Assembly: GCF_003058055.1 (NCBI RefSeq) | Contig: NZ_QBTZ01000001.1 | Coordinates: 2,870,001-2,934,000, forward strand | DNA from: Acidovorax sp. 107 | GTDB lineage: Bacteria; Pseudomonadota; Gammaproteobacteria; Burkholderiales; Burkholderiaceae_C | DNA: 64,000 nucleotides | Direction: 5' to 3' | Shown: positions 48,721 to 57,346 of the stretch, piece after piece | How the letters are laid out: every line of letters starts with the position of its first letter | Numbering within the stretch: the stretch's first letter is position 1 | The notes under the pieces: generated by a model | What the model was told of the DNA's origin: nothing | Databases searched by the model: none | Seen by the model: only the letters and a program-made list of their open reading frames with translations | Translations under genes and position numbers: made by a program

Positions 48721-49452
48721 CTACCGCGCCACGCCCAGCAGGCGGTCCAGCAGCTCGGGCTGCGCGCTCAGCTCGGCGGCGCTGCCGGTGTGCACCACGG
48801 TGCCCCGGTCCAGCACGGCGGCGTGGTCCGAGATGGCCAGGATGGCCTGCGGGTGCTGCTCCACGATGATGGCCGACAGCCCCTCTTCGCGCGTGATGCG
48901 GCGGATGGCGCGCAGCAGCTCTTCCACGATGATGGGTGCCAGGCCTTCCAGCGGCTCGTCGAGCAGCAGCAGGCGCGGGTTGAGCACCAACGCGCGGCCC
49001 ACGGCCAGCATCTGCTGCTCGCCGCCGGAGAGCTGCGTGCCCAGGTTGGTCTTGCGCTCGGCCAGGCGCGGGAACATTTCGTACACGCGCTCGGGCGTCC
49101 ACTGCCGTGCGGTGGAGCCTTTGCGGCCCGGGCGGGCCACGGCCGTGAGGTTTTCATGCACGGTCAGCGACTTGAAGATGTTGCGCTCCTGCGGCACCCA
49201 GCCGATGCCGGCGGCTGCGCGCTCGTGCGGGGGCAGCTTGTGCAGCGCCACGCCACCCAGGCTCACCGTGCCCGCATGCTGGCGTGTGGCGCCGGCCAGC
49301 GTGTTGATGAGCGTGGTCTTGCCCGTGCCGTTGCGGCCCAGCAGGGCCAGCGTGTCGCCTTCGGGCAGGGCCAGCGAGATGCCTTGCAGCACCACGGCTT
49401 CGCCGTAGCCTGCGCTCAGGCCTTCGATGCGCAGCAGCTCGGTCTTAGACAT
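48721..49452 (-). CDS. livF: Branched-chain amino acid-type ABC transporter ATP-binding protein (LivF)
   Basis: The 243-residue ATPase has Walker A GRNGTGKTT, the signature LSGGEQQ, Walker B LLLLDEPLEGL and the H-loop VEQH. LivF/LivG pairs power Liv-type importers, which in soil bacteria often take up aromatic acids. ATG 49452 is preferred because GGAGG lies about 6 nt upstream; an ATG 15 nt earlier is possible. Its start overlaps the end of livG by 8 nt. Confidence 0.93.
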   Translation of the reverse strand: MSKTELLRIEGLSAGYGEAVVLQGISLALPEGDTLALLGRNGTGKTTLINTLAGATRQHAGTVSLGGVALHKLPPHERAAAGIGWVPQERNIFKSLTVHENLTAVARPGRKGSTARQWTPERVYEMFPRLAERKTNLGTQLSGGEQQMLAVGRALVLNPRLLLLDEPLEGLAPIIVEELLRAIRRITREEGLSAIIVEQHPQAILAISDHAAVLDRGTVVHTGSAAELSAQPELLDRLLGVAR

Positions 49453-50218
49453 GGGCGTCCTCCCCATGGCCCAGGTACACGGCCTTCACCTGCGGGTCGT
49501 TGGCAATGGTGTCGGGGTCGCCCTCGGTGAGCACGGTGCCGTTGACCAGCACCGTCATGCGGTTGGCAAAGCTGAAAACCAGGTCCATATCGTGTTCGAT
49601 CAACAGCACCGAGACATCGGCGGGCAGGGCGGCCACGGTCTGCAGCAGCTCTTCGCGCTCACCCGCTGGCACGCCGGCCACGGGCTCGTCGAGGAGCAGC
49701 ACACGCGGCTCGCAGGCCAGTGCAATCGCAATCTCCAGCAGGCGGCGCTTGCCATAGGCCAGCACGCGGGTTTCCTCGCCCATCACGGACGTGAGGTGGA
49801 ACTGCTCCAGCAGCTGCTCGCAGCGCTCGGTGACGGCGCGGCGCGCACCCAGCGGCTGCCACCATTTGCTGCCCAGGCCCTGCTGCTGGGACACGGTCAG
49901 GGCCAGCGTCTCCAGCGGCGTGAGGGTGTCGAACAATTGGTTGATCTGGAAGGTGCGCACCATGCCGCGCTGCACGCGCTGGTGCGGCGCCAGGCGCGTG
50001 ATGTCCTGGCCTTCGAGCGTGATGGAGCCCTCGGTGGGCTCCAGCACGCCGGTCAGCAGGTTGATGAGCGTGGTCTTGCCCGCCCCGTTAGGGCCGATGA
50101 GCGCATGGCGTGCGCCCTTTTGCAGGTTGATCGTGACGTTGTTGGTGGCCGTGATGCCGCCAAAACGCTTGACCAGGCCCTGCGCCGACAGCACGGTGTT
50201 GGAAGTGGTGTTGTTCAT
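49445..50218 (-). CDS. livG: Branched-chain amino acid-type ABC transporter ATP-binding protein (LivG)
   Basis: The 257-residue ATPase has Walker A GPNGAGKTT, the LivG-specific VRTFQINQLFDTLTPLE, the signature YGKRRLLEIA in place of LSGGQ, Walker B VLLLDEPVAGV and EHDMDLVF. Divergence of the signature motif is normal for LivG. It lies 1 nt downstream of livM and overlaps livF. Confidence 0.93.
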   Translation of the reverse strand: MNNTTSNTVLSAQGLVKRFGGITATNNVTINLQKGARHALIGPNGAGKTTLINLLTGVLEPTEGSITLEGQDITRLAPHQRVQRGMVRTFQINQLFDTLTPLETLALTVSQQQGLGSKWWQPLGARRAVTERCEQLLEQFHLTSVMGEETRVLAYGKRRLLEIAIALACEPRVLLLDEPVAGVPAGEREELLQTVAALPADVSVLLIEHDMDLVFSFANRMTVLVNGTVLTEGDPDTIANDPQVKAVYLGHGEDAHV

Positions 50219-50219
50219 G

Positions 50220-51215
50220 TCAGTGGCCTCCCGCTTTGGGGGCGGCCCCGGCCTTGCGGCCAGCGCCAAACCAGGTCCAGGGGCGGAACAGGCGGTCGCG
50301 CCCGACCAGCACCAGCACCACCAGGAACAGGCCGACCCAGAAGGTCCAGTACTGCGGCGTGATGGACGAGATCACGTCCTGCAGCAGCTTGAAACCGATG
50401 GCGCCCAGGATGCCGCCATACAGCCAGCCCACGCCGCCGATCACAAGAATCAGCATCACGTCGGCCGAGCGGTGAAACTCGAACAGGTCGAGCGAGGCAA
50501 AGCCCGTGGTCTGCGTCAGCAGCGCGCCCGCAGCACCGGCCAGCGCAGCGGCCAGCGTGTACACCTGCGCCAGCTTGGCCGTCACCGGGATACCGATGGC
50601 CATGGCGCGCAGCCGGTTGTCGCGAATGGCCTTGAGCGTGGCGCCAAAGGGCGACTGCACGATGCGGCGAGCGATCAGAAAGAACACCAGCAGCACCGTG
50701 AGCGAATACCACGCGGCCGTGCGGCCATAGAGGTCAAATTCAAACTTGCCGAGCACCGGGCCCATCATCACGCCCTGCAGACCGTCGGCACCGCCGGTCA
50801 GCCAGTCGAGCTTGTTGGCCAGCTCCAGCATCACCAGGCCCACGCCCAGCGTGACCATGAGGCGCGTGAGATCGGTGCCGCGCATGATGGTGAGCGACGC
50901 TACAGCGCCCAGCACCGTGGCCGCAGCAATGCCCACGGCCAGGCCCACCAGCGGGTCGGGCATCACATGCTTGGCAAACAGCGCGGCCGCATAGCCGCCC
51001 AGGCCAAAGAAGGCTGCGTGGCCCAGCGAGACGATGCCGGTGTAGCCCAGGATCAGGTCCAGCGAGAGGGCGAACAGCGCCACGATGGCGATCTCGTTGA
51101 TGATGAGCGCGTGGCTGGGCAGCGCGAGCGGCGCAGCGAAGGCCAGCAGCCACAGCACGGGCTCCCACCAGCGAAAGCGCCGGGCCTGCAGCAGGGGGTT
51201 GTGCGGGTTCGCCAT
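50220..51215 (-). CDS. livM: Branched-chain amino acid-type ABC transporter permease (LivM)
   Basis: The 331-residue permease has about nine membrane helices and the LivM features LDLILGYTGIVSLGHAAFFGLGGY (split after SLG) and AIRDNRLRAMAIGI, the cytoplasmic coupling segment. Its ATG shares a base with the livH stop (TGATG), so translation is coupled. A GTG one codon earlier is an alternative. Confidence 0.93.
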   Translation of the reverse strand: MANPHNPLLQARRFRWWEPVLWLLAFAAPLALPSHALIINEIAIVALFALSLDLILGYTGIVSLGHAAFFGLGGYAAALFAKHVMPDPLVGLAVGIAAATVLGAVASLTIMRGTDLTRLMVTLGVGLVMLELANKLDWLTGGADGLQGVMMGPVLGKFEFDLYGRTAAWYSLTVLLVFFLIARRIVQSPFGATLKAIRDNRLRAMAIGIPVTAKLAQVYTLAAALAGAAGALLTQTTGFASLDLFEFHRSADVMLILVIGGVGWLYGGILGAIGFKLLQDVISSITPQYWTFWVGLFLVVLVLVGRDRLFRPWTWFGAGRKAGAAPKAGGH

Positions 51216-52087
51216 CACTTGCCCCCCTTGCGCACAAAGAGGCCCTGGGGGCGCCAGATGAGGATCAGGATCATGAGGCTGTACACGATGAAGGCGCCCA
51301 GCTTGGGGATGTAGTACTTACCCGCTACGTCGGCAATGCCGAGCAGCAAGGCGGCCAGCAGCGGGCCGGTGATGGACGAGGTGCCACCCACGGCCACCAC
51401 GATCAAAAAGTAGATCATGAACTTGAGCGGGAAGCTCGGGTCGAGCCCCAGCACTTCAGCGCCCAGAGCGCCGCCCAGGCCCGCGAGGCCCGAGCCGAAC
51501 GCGAAGGTGGACAAGAACACGATGTTCACGTTGATGCCCATGCCTGCGGCCACGCGCTGGTCGTCCACACTGGCGCGCAGGCGGCTGCCGAAGCGGGTTT
51601 TGGTGAGCACGTACTGCAGGCCCACGGTGAGCGCAGCGCACACCGCGATGATGAACAGTCGGTAGTGGCCCATGCCCAGCATGAGGGCGCCGCTGCCGAC
51701 CTCGGTGCGGCCCTTGAGCCATTCGGGCAGCTGCATGATCTGCTGCGTCGAGCCCACGAAATAGTCCACACTGGCCACGGCCATGAACACCAGACCGATA
51801 GAGAACAGCACCTGGTCCAGGTGGGCCTTGTGGTACAGCGGCCGGTACAGCGTGCGCTCCAGCACGCCCCCCAGCACGGCGGTGCCCACAAACGCGAGCG
51901 GCAGGCAGACCAGGAAGGGCACGTCCAGCCGCTGCATGAGCAGCACCGTGATATAGCCCCCCGCCATGGCAAAGGCCCCGTGCGCCAGGTTGATGAAGTT
52001 CATCAGCCCCATGGTCACGGCCAACCCTACCGCCAGGATGAACAGCAGCATGCCGTAGGCAACGCCGTCGAAAAGAATGGTCAGCAT
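51215..52087 (-). CDS. livH: Branched-chain amino acid-type ABC transporter permease (LivH)
   Basis: The 290-residue permease has about eight membrane helices, with the LivH features GLMNFINLAHGAFAMAGGY and a coupling segment SRLRASVDDQRVAAGMGI. It ends ILIWRPQGLFVRKGGK as usual for LivH. It is the first of the livHMGF block, 293 nt downstream of the binding-protein gene. Confidence 0.94.
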   Translation of the reverse strand: MLTILFDGVAYGMLLFILAVGLAVTMGLMNFINLAHGAFAMAGGYITVLLMQRLDVPFLVCLPLAFVGTAVLGGVLERTLYRPLYHKAHLDQVLFSIGLVFMAVASVDYFVGSTQQIMQLPEWLKGRTEVGSGALMLGMGHYRLFIIAVCAALTVGLQYVLTKTRFGSRLRASVDDQRVAAGMGINVNIVFLSTFAFGSGLAGLGGALGAEVLGLDPSFPLKFMIYFLIVVAVGGTSSITGPLLAALLLGIADVAGKYYIPKLGAFIVYSLMILILIWRPQGLFVRKGGK

Positions 52088-52180
52088 GAAATCACTTCAT
52101 TGAAGACAAAAAAGGCCGCCGCACTGAGGCTGTGGCTGGGTATCTAACTGAAAGACTGTCGGCTCAAGGGGCTTGCCCCG

Positions 52181-52205
52181 GCTTCGACAGGCTCAGCCCG
52201 AACGG
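52181..52205 (+). repeat. Short interspersed sequence (CTTCGACAGGCTCAGCCCGA type)
   Basis: CTTCGACAGGCTCAGCCCGA followed by ACGG is a motif I recall between genes in many proteobacterial genomes. It sits in the 293-bp gap between the ABC binding-protein and livH genes. Only one full copy was noticed in this window. Confidence 0.4.
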
Positions 52206-52291
52206 TAAGAGTGCCAGGCACGAACGCACCATACAGGCAGCACCCCACATGAGAACTCCACTCGCGACTACTGGCGCGCCCTGAGCCAGTG

Positions 52292-52370
52292 CCGCCGTGC
52301 AAGGGCCGCCCCGCCGCAGGGGCGGCGTCCCCCTGGGGGGAAGCCGCGAAGCGGCTCAGGGGGGCTTCCT
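52292..52370 (-). repeat. GC-rich dispersed repeat, copy 3 (downstream of the ABC binding-protein gene)
   Basis: Read on the minus strand it gives GAGCCGCTTCGCGGC, then facing C6/G5 runs, ACGCCGCC and GCGGGGCGGCCCTTGC. This is nearly the same as copy 2. It begins 11 nt after the stop codon at 52381. Confidence 0.75.
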
Positions 52371-52380
52371 GCTTAGGGGG

Positions 52381-53565
52381 TTACTTCGTCTTGCCGGGGT
52401 CCTTGACGTCCTTGATCACGTCGAATTCCACGTTGTACAGCTGACCGTTCACACGCTCCACCTTGCGCAGGTACACGTCCTGCACGATGTCGCGGGTCTG
52501 CGCATCGATGAACACCTTGCCGCGTGGGCTCTCGAAGATCTGGCCCTTCATGGCGGCCAGCAGGGCGTCGCCGCCGCCGGCACCCTTGGTGGTCTTGAGC
52601 GCTTCGTAGATCACGCGCATGCCGTCATAGCCACCCACGGCCATGAAGTTGGGGCGCAGGCCCTTGTTGGCCTTCTCAAAGGCTTCCACAAACTTCTTGT
52701 TCATGGGCGAGGGGTGCGCAGCCGAGTAGTGGTGCGAGGTGACCACGCCCAGAGCGCCGTCGCCCATGTCGTTCAGTTGATCGTCATCCGTCACGTCACC
52801 GGTGCCGATGAGCTTGATGCCGGCCTTGTCCATGCCGCGCTCCAGGAACTGCTTCATCACCGCAGCGCCCGCGCCCGAGGGCACAAAGACGAACAACGCA
52901 TCGGGCTTGGCGTCGCGCACCTTCTGCAGGAAGGGGGCGAAGTCTGGGTTGCGCAGCGGCACGCGCAGGGCTTCGGTCACCTGGCCGCCGTTGAACGTGA
53001 GGCGCTGGTTGAAGTACTTTTCTGCATCGATGCCAGGGCCGTAGTCGCTCACCAGCGTGACCACCTTTTTGATGCCGTTCTTGGGCGCCCAGTCGGCCAG
53101 CGCCACCGACACCTGCGGCAGCGTGAAGCTGGTGCGCACCACATAGGGCGAGGCCTCGGTGATGCTGGAGGTGGCAGCGGCCATCACCACCAGCGGGGTC
53201 TTGGACTGGGTGGCCAGCGGGGCGGTGGCCATGGCCGAGGGCGTGATGCCCATGCCAGCCAGCACGTTGACCTTTTCGTTGACGACCAGCTCCTGGGCCA
53301 TGCGGCGGGTCACGTCGGGCAGGCTGGTGTCGTCCTTGACGATGAGCTGCACCTTCTTGCCACCCACCATGTCGCCGTTCTGCGCCATGTAGAGCCGTGC
53401 GGCGGCCTCGATCTGGCGGCCCGTGGTGGCCTGTTGGCCAGTCATGGGCAGGACCAGGCCGATCTTGAACACGTTGTCCTGGGCAGCGGCGGGCACGGCG
53501 GCCAGGCCGGTGGACAGCACGATGGCTGCCGCAGCCGAAGCACGAAGAAGGTGGCGTTTTTGCAT
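52381..53565 (-). CDS. ABC transporter substrate-binding protein (Liv-type, probable aromatic-acid uptake)
   Basis: The 394-residue periplasmic protein has a signal peptide (ending AAAQ near residue 29) and the type-I binding-protein fold of the Peripla_BP_6 family: FKIGLVLPMTGQQATTGRQIE, NVLAGMGITPSAMATAPLA and VVTLVSDYGPGIDAEKYFNQ. These subfamilies often bind benzoate-like ligands. AGGAGA lies 6 nt before the ATG. A TGTATACA element 24 bp upstream suggests control by the GntR regulator with the vanillate genes. livHMGF lies downstream. Confidence 0.92.
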   Translation of the reverse strand: MQKRHLLRASAAAAIVLSTGLAAVPAAAQDNVFKIGLVLPMTGQQATTGRQIEAAARLYMAQNGDMVGGKKVQLIVKDDTSLPDVTRRMAQELVVNEKVNVLAGMGITPSAMATAPLATQSKTPLVVMAAATSSITEASPYVVRTSFTLPQVSVALADWAPKNGIKKVVTLVSDYGPGIDAEKYFNQRLTFNGGQVTEALRVPLRNPDFAPFLQKVRDAKPDALFVFVPSGAGAAVMKQFLERGMDKAGIKLIGTGDVTDDDQLNDMGDGALGVVTSHHYSAAHPSPMNKKFVEAFEKANKGLRPNFMAVGGYDGMRVIYEALKTTKGAGGGDALLAAMKGQIFESPRGKVFIDAQTRDIVQDVYLRKVERVNGQLYNVEFDVIKDVKDPGKTK

Positions 53566-53588
53566 CGTTGTCTCCTGTGGAAAGTCGT

Positions 53589-53596
53589 TGTATACA
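53589..53596. promoter_or_regulatory. TGTATACA element upstream of the ABC binding-protein gene
   Basis: Perfect palindrome TGTATACA, followed by GAAAAA, as at 54541 and 54648. It is 24 bp before the ATG at 53565, in a position to block transcription. Confidence 0.6.
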
Positions 53597-53712
53597 GAAA
53601 AAACTGCGGCGAGTTTGGCGTGCGCTGGGTTATTTCACAAGCGCAAATTCAAGCATTCAGGTATCACCAAATGACATAACAGACGAGCCACGCCCAAGCC
53701 TCGGTCGCCTGT

Positions 53713-54489
53713 TTATGCCCGCTCCCGGATCAGCTGTACACCGGGCAAGCCCTGCACCTGCGACGCCTGCACTGCCGCCAGCAGGTTGCGCCGGGTGATG
53801 CGCGAGTGCTCCCGCAGGATGGCCTCGGCCCGTGCGCCCTCGCGCCGCTCGATGGCGTCCAGTGCTTGCCGGTGCTGGTCCTGCGCCACCACGAGCATGT
53901 CACGCGCTTGGGCCGAATGCGTCTGCACCACCACAAACGCCGAGGGCGATGCAAAGGGCAGGCCCTTGACACGGTCCAGCTCCCGGGCGACCACGTCACT
54001 GCCCACCATGCGGCTCAGCAGCAGGTGAAACCGCGCATTGAGGTCCACGTAGCGCGAAAAGCCCTCGTCGTCCAGCATGGGCGGGGCCAGCGTGGCATCG
54101 ATGGCATCGAGGCAGGCATGGGCCTCCGCCAGCAGGGCAGGCGCCACGCCACGCTCTGCGGCCAGCCGGGCGGCCAGGCCCTCCATGGTGCCGCGCAGCT
54201 CGATGGCGTCGGCCACGTCGGTTTCAGAGAACGTGCGCACGGCGTAGCCCCCACCGGGCAGCCGGTGCAGCAGGCCCTCTTGCTCCAGCCGCATCAGCGC
54301 GGCGCGGATGGGCGTGCGCGACACCCCCAGCTTCTCGACGAGGGTCAGCTCGGCAATGCGGGCGCCGCCGGGCAACTCGCCCGCCAGGATCATCTCGCGC
54401 AGGCGCAATTGCGCCTTGACGGCCTGCGAGGTCCCTGCCTCGGCAGGGTCGGACGGCGGGGCAAGGGTCAGGGGGTCGGGAGGGTTCAT
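53713..54489 (-). CDS. vanR: GntR family transcriptional regulator, FCD domain (VanR-like)
   Basis: The 258-residue regulator has an N-terminal winged helix (LREMILAGELPGGARIAE, LGVSRTPIRAALMRLEQEGL) and an alpha-helical FCD ligand domain with metal-binding His residues (NARFHLLL, REHSRI). It is divergent from vanAB and has TGTATACA elements on its own upstream side and near vanA. It is therefore very likely the repressor of vanillate demethylase, also acting on the ABC uptake and protocatechuate genes. The gene symbol is by context and family. Confidence 0.85.
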   Translation of the reverse strand: MNPPDPLTLAPPSDPAEAGTSQAVKAQLRLREMILAGELPGGARIAELTLVEKLGVSRTPIRAALMRLEQEGLLHRLPGGGYAVRTFSETDVADAIELRGTMEGLAARLAAERGVAPALLAEAHACLDAIDATLAPPMLDDEGFSRYVDLNARFHLLLSRMVGSDVVARELDRVKGLPFASPSAFVVVQTHSAQARDMLVVAQDQHRQALDAIERREGARAEAILREHSRITRRNLLAAVQASQVQGLPGVQLIRERA

Positions 54490-54540
54490 GGCGGCAGTGG
54501 GTGCTGTGGCAAATGGTGGGATTGAAGCCAGCCCTTCGAA

Positions 54541-54548
54541 TGTATACA
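54541..54548. promoter_or_regulatory. TGTATACA element upstream of the GntR gene
   Basis: Perfect palindrome TGTATACA followed by GAAA, 51 bp before the GntR ATG. This suggests autoregulation. Confidence 0.6.
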
Positions 54549-54647
54549 GAAACCAAGATCACATCCACTCGCACACAAGCAGATCTATTACAAAACAACA
54601 ACTTATGAGATATACAAAAGTGCAATAGCTGTTTTATGCCTTTTTTA

Positions 54648-54655
54648 TGTATACA
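54648..54655. promoter_or_regulatory. TGTATACA element upstream of vanA
   Basis: Perfect palindrome TGTATACA followed by GAAAA, about 105 bp before the vanA ATG and in the shared control region with the GntR gene. A half-like site (GATATACA) occurs at 54608-54615. Confidence 0.6.
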
Positions 54656-54710
54656 GAAAACCAGGTTTTTCGCACAATTGCGGCACCTCAGCTGCGATCT
54701 GCGCGCGAGC

Positions 54711-54718
54711 TGTATACC
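54711..54718. promoter_or_regulatory. Second GntR-type element upstream of vanA (TGTATACC)
   Basis: TGTATACC differs by one base from the palindrome and lies 42 bp before the vanA ATG, 63 bp from the preceding element (about six helical turns). Confidence 0.45.
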
Positions 54719-54759
54719 AAGCTCGCAACAACACCATCCACCCACGGAGAGAGACAACC

Positions 54760-55815
54760 ATGTATCCCAAGAACGCCTGGTACGTAGCCTGCACCCCCGA
54801 CGAGATCGCGGACAAGCCCCTGGGCCGCACCATCTGCGGCGAGAAGATCGTGTTCTACCGCCCTGCACCCGACCAAGTCGCCGCGCTGGATGATTTCTGC
54901 CCCCACCGGGGCGCACCGCTGTCGCTGGGCAGCGTGTGCGAGGGCCAGCTGCAGTGCGGCTACCACGGCCTGCGCGTGGAATGCACCGGCAAGTCGGTGT
55001 CCATGCCCGGCCAGCGCGTGCAGGGTTTTCCCAAGGCGCGCAGCTTTCCGGTGGTGGAGCGCTATGGCTTCATCTGGGTGTGGCCCGGTGATGCCGCGCA
55101 GGCCGACCCCGCCACCATTCACCACCTGCCCTGGGCCAACAACCCCGAGTGGGCATACGGCGGCGGGCTGTACCACATTGCCTGCGACTACCGCCTGATG
55201 ATCGACAACCTGATGGACCTGACGCACGAGACCTATGTGCACTCCACCAGCATCGGCCAGAAGGAAATCGACGAGGTGCCCTGCAAGACCCGTGTGGAGG
55301 GCGACGAGGTCATCACCAGCCGCTTCATGGAAGGCATCGAGGCCCCACCCTTCTGGAAGATGGCGCTGCGCATGAACGGCCTGCCCGACGACCAGATGGT
55401 GGACCGCTGGCAGATCTGCCACTTCAACCCGCCCAGCCATGTGCTGATCGAAGTGGGCGTAGCGCTGGCGGGCCATGGCGGCTACGACGCGCCGGCCGAC
55501 AAGAAGGCGTCGAGCATCGTGGTGGACTTCATCACGCCCGAGACCGAGACCTCGATCCACTACTTCTGGGGCATGGCGCGCAACTTCAAGCCGCAGGACC
55601 CGTCGCTCACCACCCAGATCCGCGACGGCCAGGGCAAGATCTTTGCCGAGGACCAGCAGATGCTGGAGCTGCAGCAGGAGAACCTGACGCGCTATCCCGA
55701 CCGCAAGCTGCTCATGCTCAACATCGATGCCGGTGGCGTGCAGTCGCGCAAGATTCTGGACCGCCTGCTGGCCGCCGAGCGCGCGCCTGCCGCACCCCAG
55801 GCGGTGGCCGCATGA
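54760..55815 (+). CDS. vanA: Vanillate O-demethylase oxygenase subunit (Rieske)
   Basis: VanA oxidatively removes the methyl group of vanillate to give protocatechuate and formaldehyde, with electrons from VanB. The 351-residue protein has the Rieske [2Fe-2S] motif CPHRGA...CGYHG (residues about 47-70) and the mononuclear iron site DNLMDLTHETYVH. Length is typical. GGAGAGAGACAACC precedes the ATG. The vanB start codon overlaps the vanA stop (ATGA). The upstream region carries two TGTATAC-type operators. Confidence 0.94.
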   Translation: MYPKNAWYVACTPDEIADKPLGRTICGEKIVFYRPAPDQVAALDDFCPHRGAPLSLGSVCEGQLQCGYHGLRVECTGKSVSMPGQRVQGFPKARSFPVVERYGFIWVWPGDAAQADPATIHHLPWANNPEWAYGGGLYHIACDYRLMIDNLMDLTHETYVHSTSIGQKEIDEVPCKTRVEGDEVITSRFMEGIEAPPFWKMALRMNGLPDDQMVDRWQICHFNPPSHVLIEVGVALAGHGGYDAPADKKASSIVVDFITPETETSIHYFWGMARNFKPQDPSLTTQIRDGQGKIFAEDQQMLELQQENLTRYPDRKLLMLNIDAGGVQSRKILDRLLAAERAPAAPQAVAA

Positions 55816-56777
55816 CCGCGCAGGAGACCCTGCAGGTCCGCGTCGTCAGGAAGCGGGCCGAGGCCGAAGGCATCGCCAGCTTTGAGCTGGCGCGTTTGGA
55901 CGGCGCAGCCCTGCCGCCGTTCAGCGCTGGCTCGCATATCGACGTGCACCTGCCGGGTGGACTGGTGCGCCAGTATTCACTGTGCAATGCCTCGCACGAG
56001 TCGCACCGCTACCGCATCGCCGTGCTGCGCGACGCGGCATCGCGCGGCGGCTCCGTCGCCATGCACGACAGCGTGCATGAAGGCGACGTCGTCACCATCA
56101 GCACGCCGCGCAACCACTTTGCCCTGCACCCGGCACAGCGCACCGTGCTGCTGGCGGGTGGCATTGGCGTGACGCCACTGCTGTGCATGGCCGACCGGCT
56201 GGCGCGCACAGGCGCCGACTTTGCACTGCACTACTGCACGCGTTCGGTAGAGCGCACCGCGTTTGCCGCCGAAATTGCCGCTTCGCCCCTCGCGCCACAC
56301 ACCCACTTCCACTTTGATGCGGGAGCCCCCGAGCAGAAGCTCGACACCGCCGCCGTGCTGGCCGCCCCCGGACCCGACAAGCGCCTGTATGTGTGTGGCC
56401 CGGCCGGCTTCATCGACCATGTGGTGGCCACCGCCAAGGCCCAGGGCTGGGCGCAGGACCACATCCACCTCGAATACTTTGGCGCCCCGGCGCAGGACAC
56501 CTCGGGCGACCAGGGCTTTGAAGTGCGCATTGCCAGCACTGGCAAGGTCTACCCCATTGCGCCCGATGTGTCGGTGGTGGAAGCGCTGCGCAAGGAGGGC
56601 ATCGACATCCTCACATCCTGCGAGCAGGGCGTATGCGGCACCTGCCTCACGCGCGTGCTGGAGGGCGAGGTGGACCACCGCGACATGTACCTGACGGACG
56701 AGGAAAAGGCAGCCAACGAGCAGTTCATGCCCTGCTGCTCGCGCGCGCGCAGCAAGCTGCTCGTGCTCGACCTGTAG
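55812..56777 (+). CDS. vanB: Vanillate O-demethylase ferredoxin/reductase subunit
   Basis: VanB transfers electrons from NADH through FMN and a plant-type [2Fe-2S] cluster to VanA. The 321-residue protein has the flavin-binding RQYSLCNA, the NAD-binding LLAGGIGVTPLLCMA and YVCGPAGF. The C-terminal ferredoxin has CEQGVCGTC...C. It overlaps vanA by 4 nt and is closed by a terminator. Confidence 0.94.
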   Translation: MTAQETLQVRVVRKRAEAEGIASFELARLDGAALPPFSAGSHIDVHLPGGLVRQYSLCNASHESHRYRIAVLRDAASRGGSVAMHDSVHEGDVVTISTPRNHFALHPAQRTVLLAGGIGVTPLLCMADRLARTGADFALHYCTRSVERTAFAAEIAASPLAPHTHFHFDAGAPEQKLDTAAVLAAPGPDKRLYVCGPAGFIDHVVATAKAQGWAQDHIHLEYFGAPAQDTSGDQGFEVRIASTGKVYPIAPDVSVVEALRKEGIDILTSCEQGVCGTCLTRVLEGEVDHRDMYLTDEEKAANEQFMPCCSRARSKLLVLDL

Positions 56778-56790
56778 GCAACCCCAAACA

Positions 56791-56826
56791 AAAGGCGCTG
56801 CCAGCTTATGGCTGCAGCGCCTTTTT
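56791..56826 (+). terminator. Rho-independent terminator of vanAB
   Basis: Stem AAAGGCGCTG.CAGC with GCTG.CAGCGCCTTT (56791-56805 with 56811-56824), loop TTATG, followed by a T run to 56826. The A-tract on the other arm may let it also end transcripts of the converging hpf gene. Confidence 0.88.
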
Positions 56827-56837
56827 CATTCACTCCT

Positions 56838-56888
56838 GAATTGATAGCTGTCAGTGCACATAAATCATGCACTAGCGGCCTATTTCAC
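56838..56888 (+). repeat. Interspersed palindromic repeat, copy R5
   Basis: GAATTGATAGCTGTCAGTGC and the mirrored TGCACTAGCGGCCTATT form a hairpin with AGTGCA/TGCACT arms. It lies between the vanAB terminator and hpf. Confidence 0.65.
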
Positions 56889-56893
56889 CTGAA

Positions 56894-57247
56894 CTACTCT
56901 TCTGCGGCCGCCGCGCGGATGGTGTCACGGCCGTTGCGGTCCTTCACCCGGCCCAGGTCGGCGTCGAGGGCGCGGGCCAGCTTGTCGGCCGCGCCGATGA
57001 AGGCGTTGGCCATCTTGTCGGCGTCGTCAGTCACGGTGATGGGCTGACGGCCCGTGACGCGCGCCTCGATGCGGCAGCGCTTGTCATTGGCGCCGGACTT
57101 GCCCGCATCCACGTCGGACAGAAACACCTCCAGCCGCGTCACATGGTCCTGGAAACGCGACAGCCGGCTCTTGCACTCGTCCGTGATCCAGCGGGCCAGA
57201 GAATCGCCGCCTTGGATGTGGTCGTCGGTATTGACTTGTACTTGCAT
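56894..57247 (-). CDS. hpf: HPF/RaiA family ribosome-associated protein (short form)
   Basis: The 117-residue protein has the S30AE/HPF beta-alpha-beta fold: MQVQVNTDDHIQGG, CKSRLSRFQDHVTRLEVFLSDVD (split at residue 20) and CRIEARVTGRQPITVTDDADKMANAFIGAA. Such proteins bind the 30S subunit and silence or dimerise ribosomes in stationary phase. The short form lacks the C-terminal dimerisation domain. AAGGA lies 8 nt before the ATG at 57247. Confidence 0.85.
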   Translation of the reverse strand: MQVQVNTDDHIQGGDSLARWITDECKSRLSRFQDHVTRLEVFLSDVDAGKSGANDKRCRIEARVTGRQPITVTDDADKMANAFIGAADKLARALDADLGRVKDRNGRDTIRAAAAEE

Positions 57248-57346
57248 GGGGAGGGTCCTTCCTGATGAAGTTGCGAAGTCCCCATCATGGCACCAGCCTC
57301 CATGCCCCCGGTAAATACATGTCAAAGGATGTTGGATGGGCTCGCA

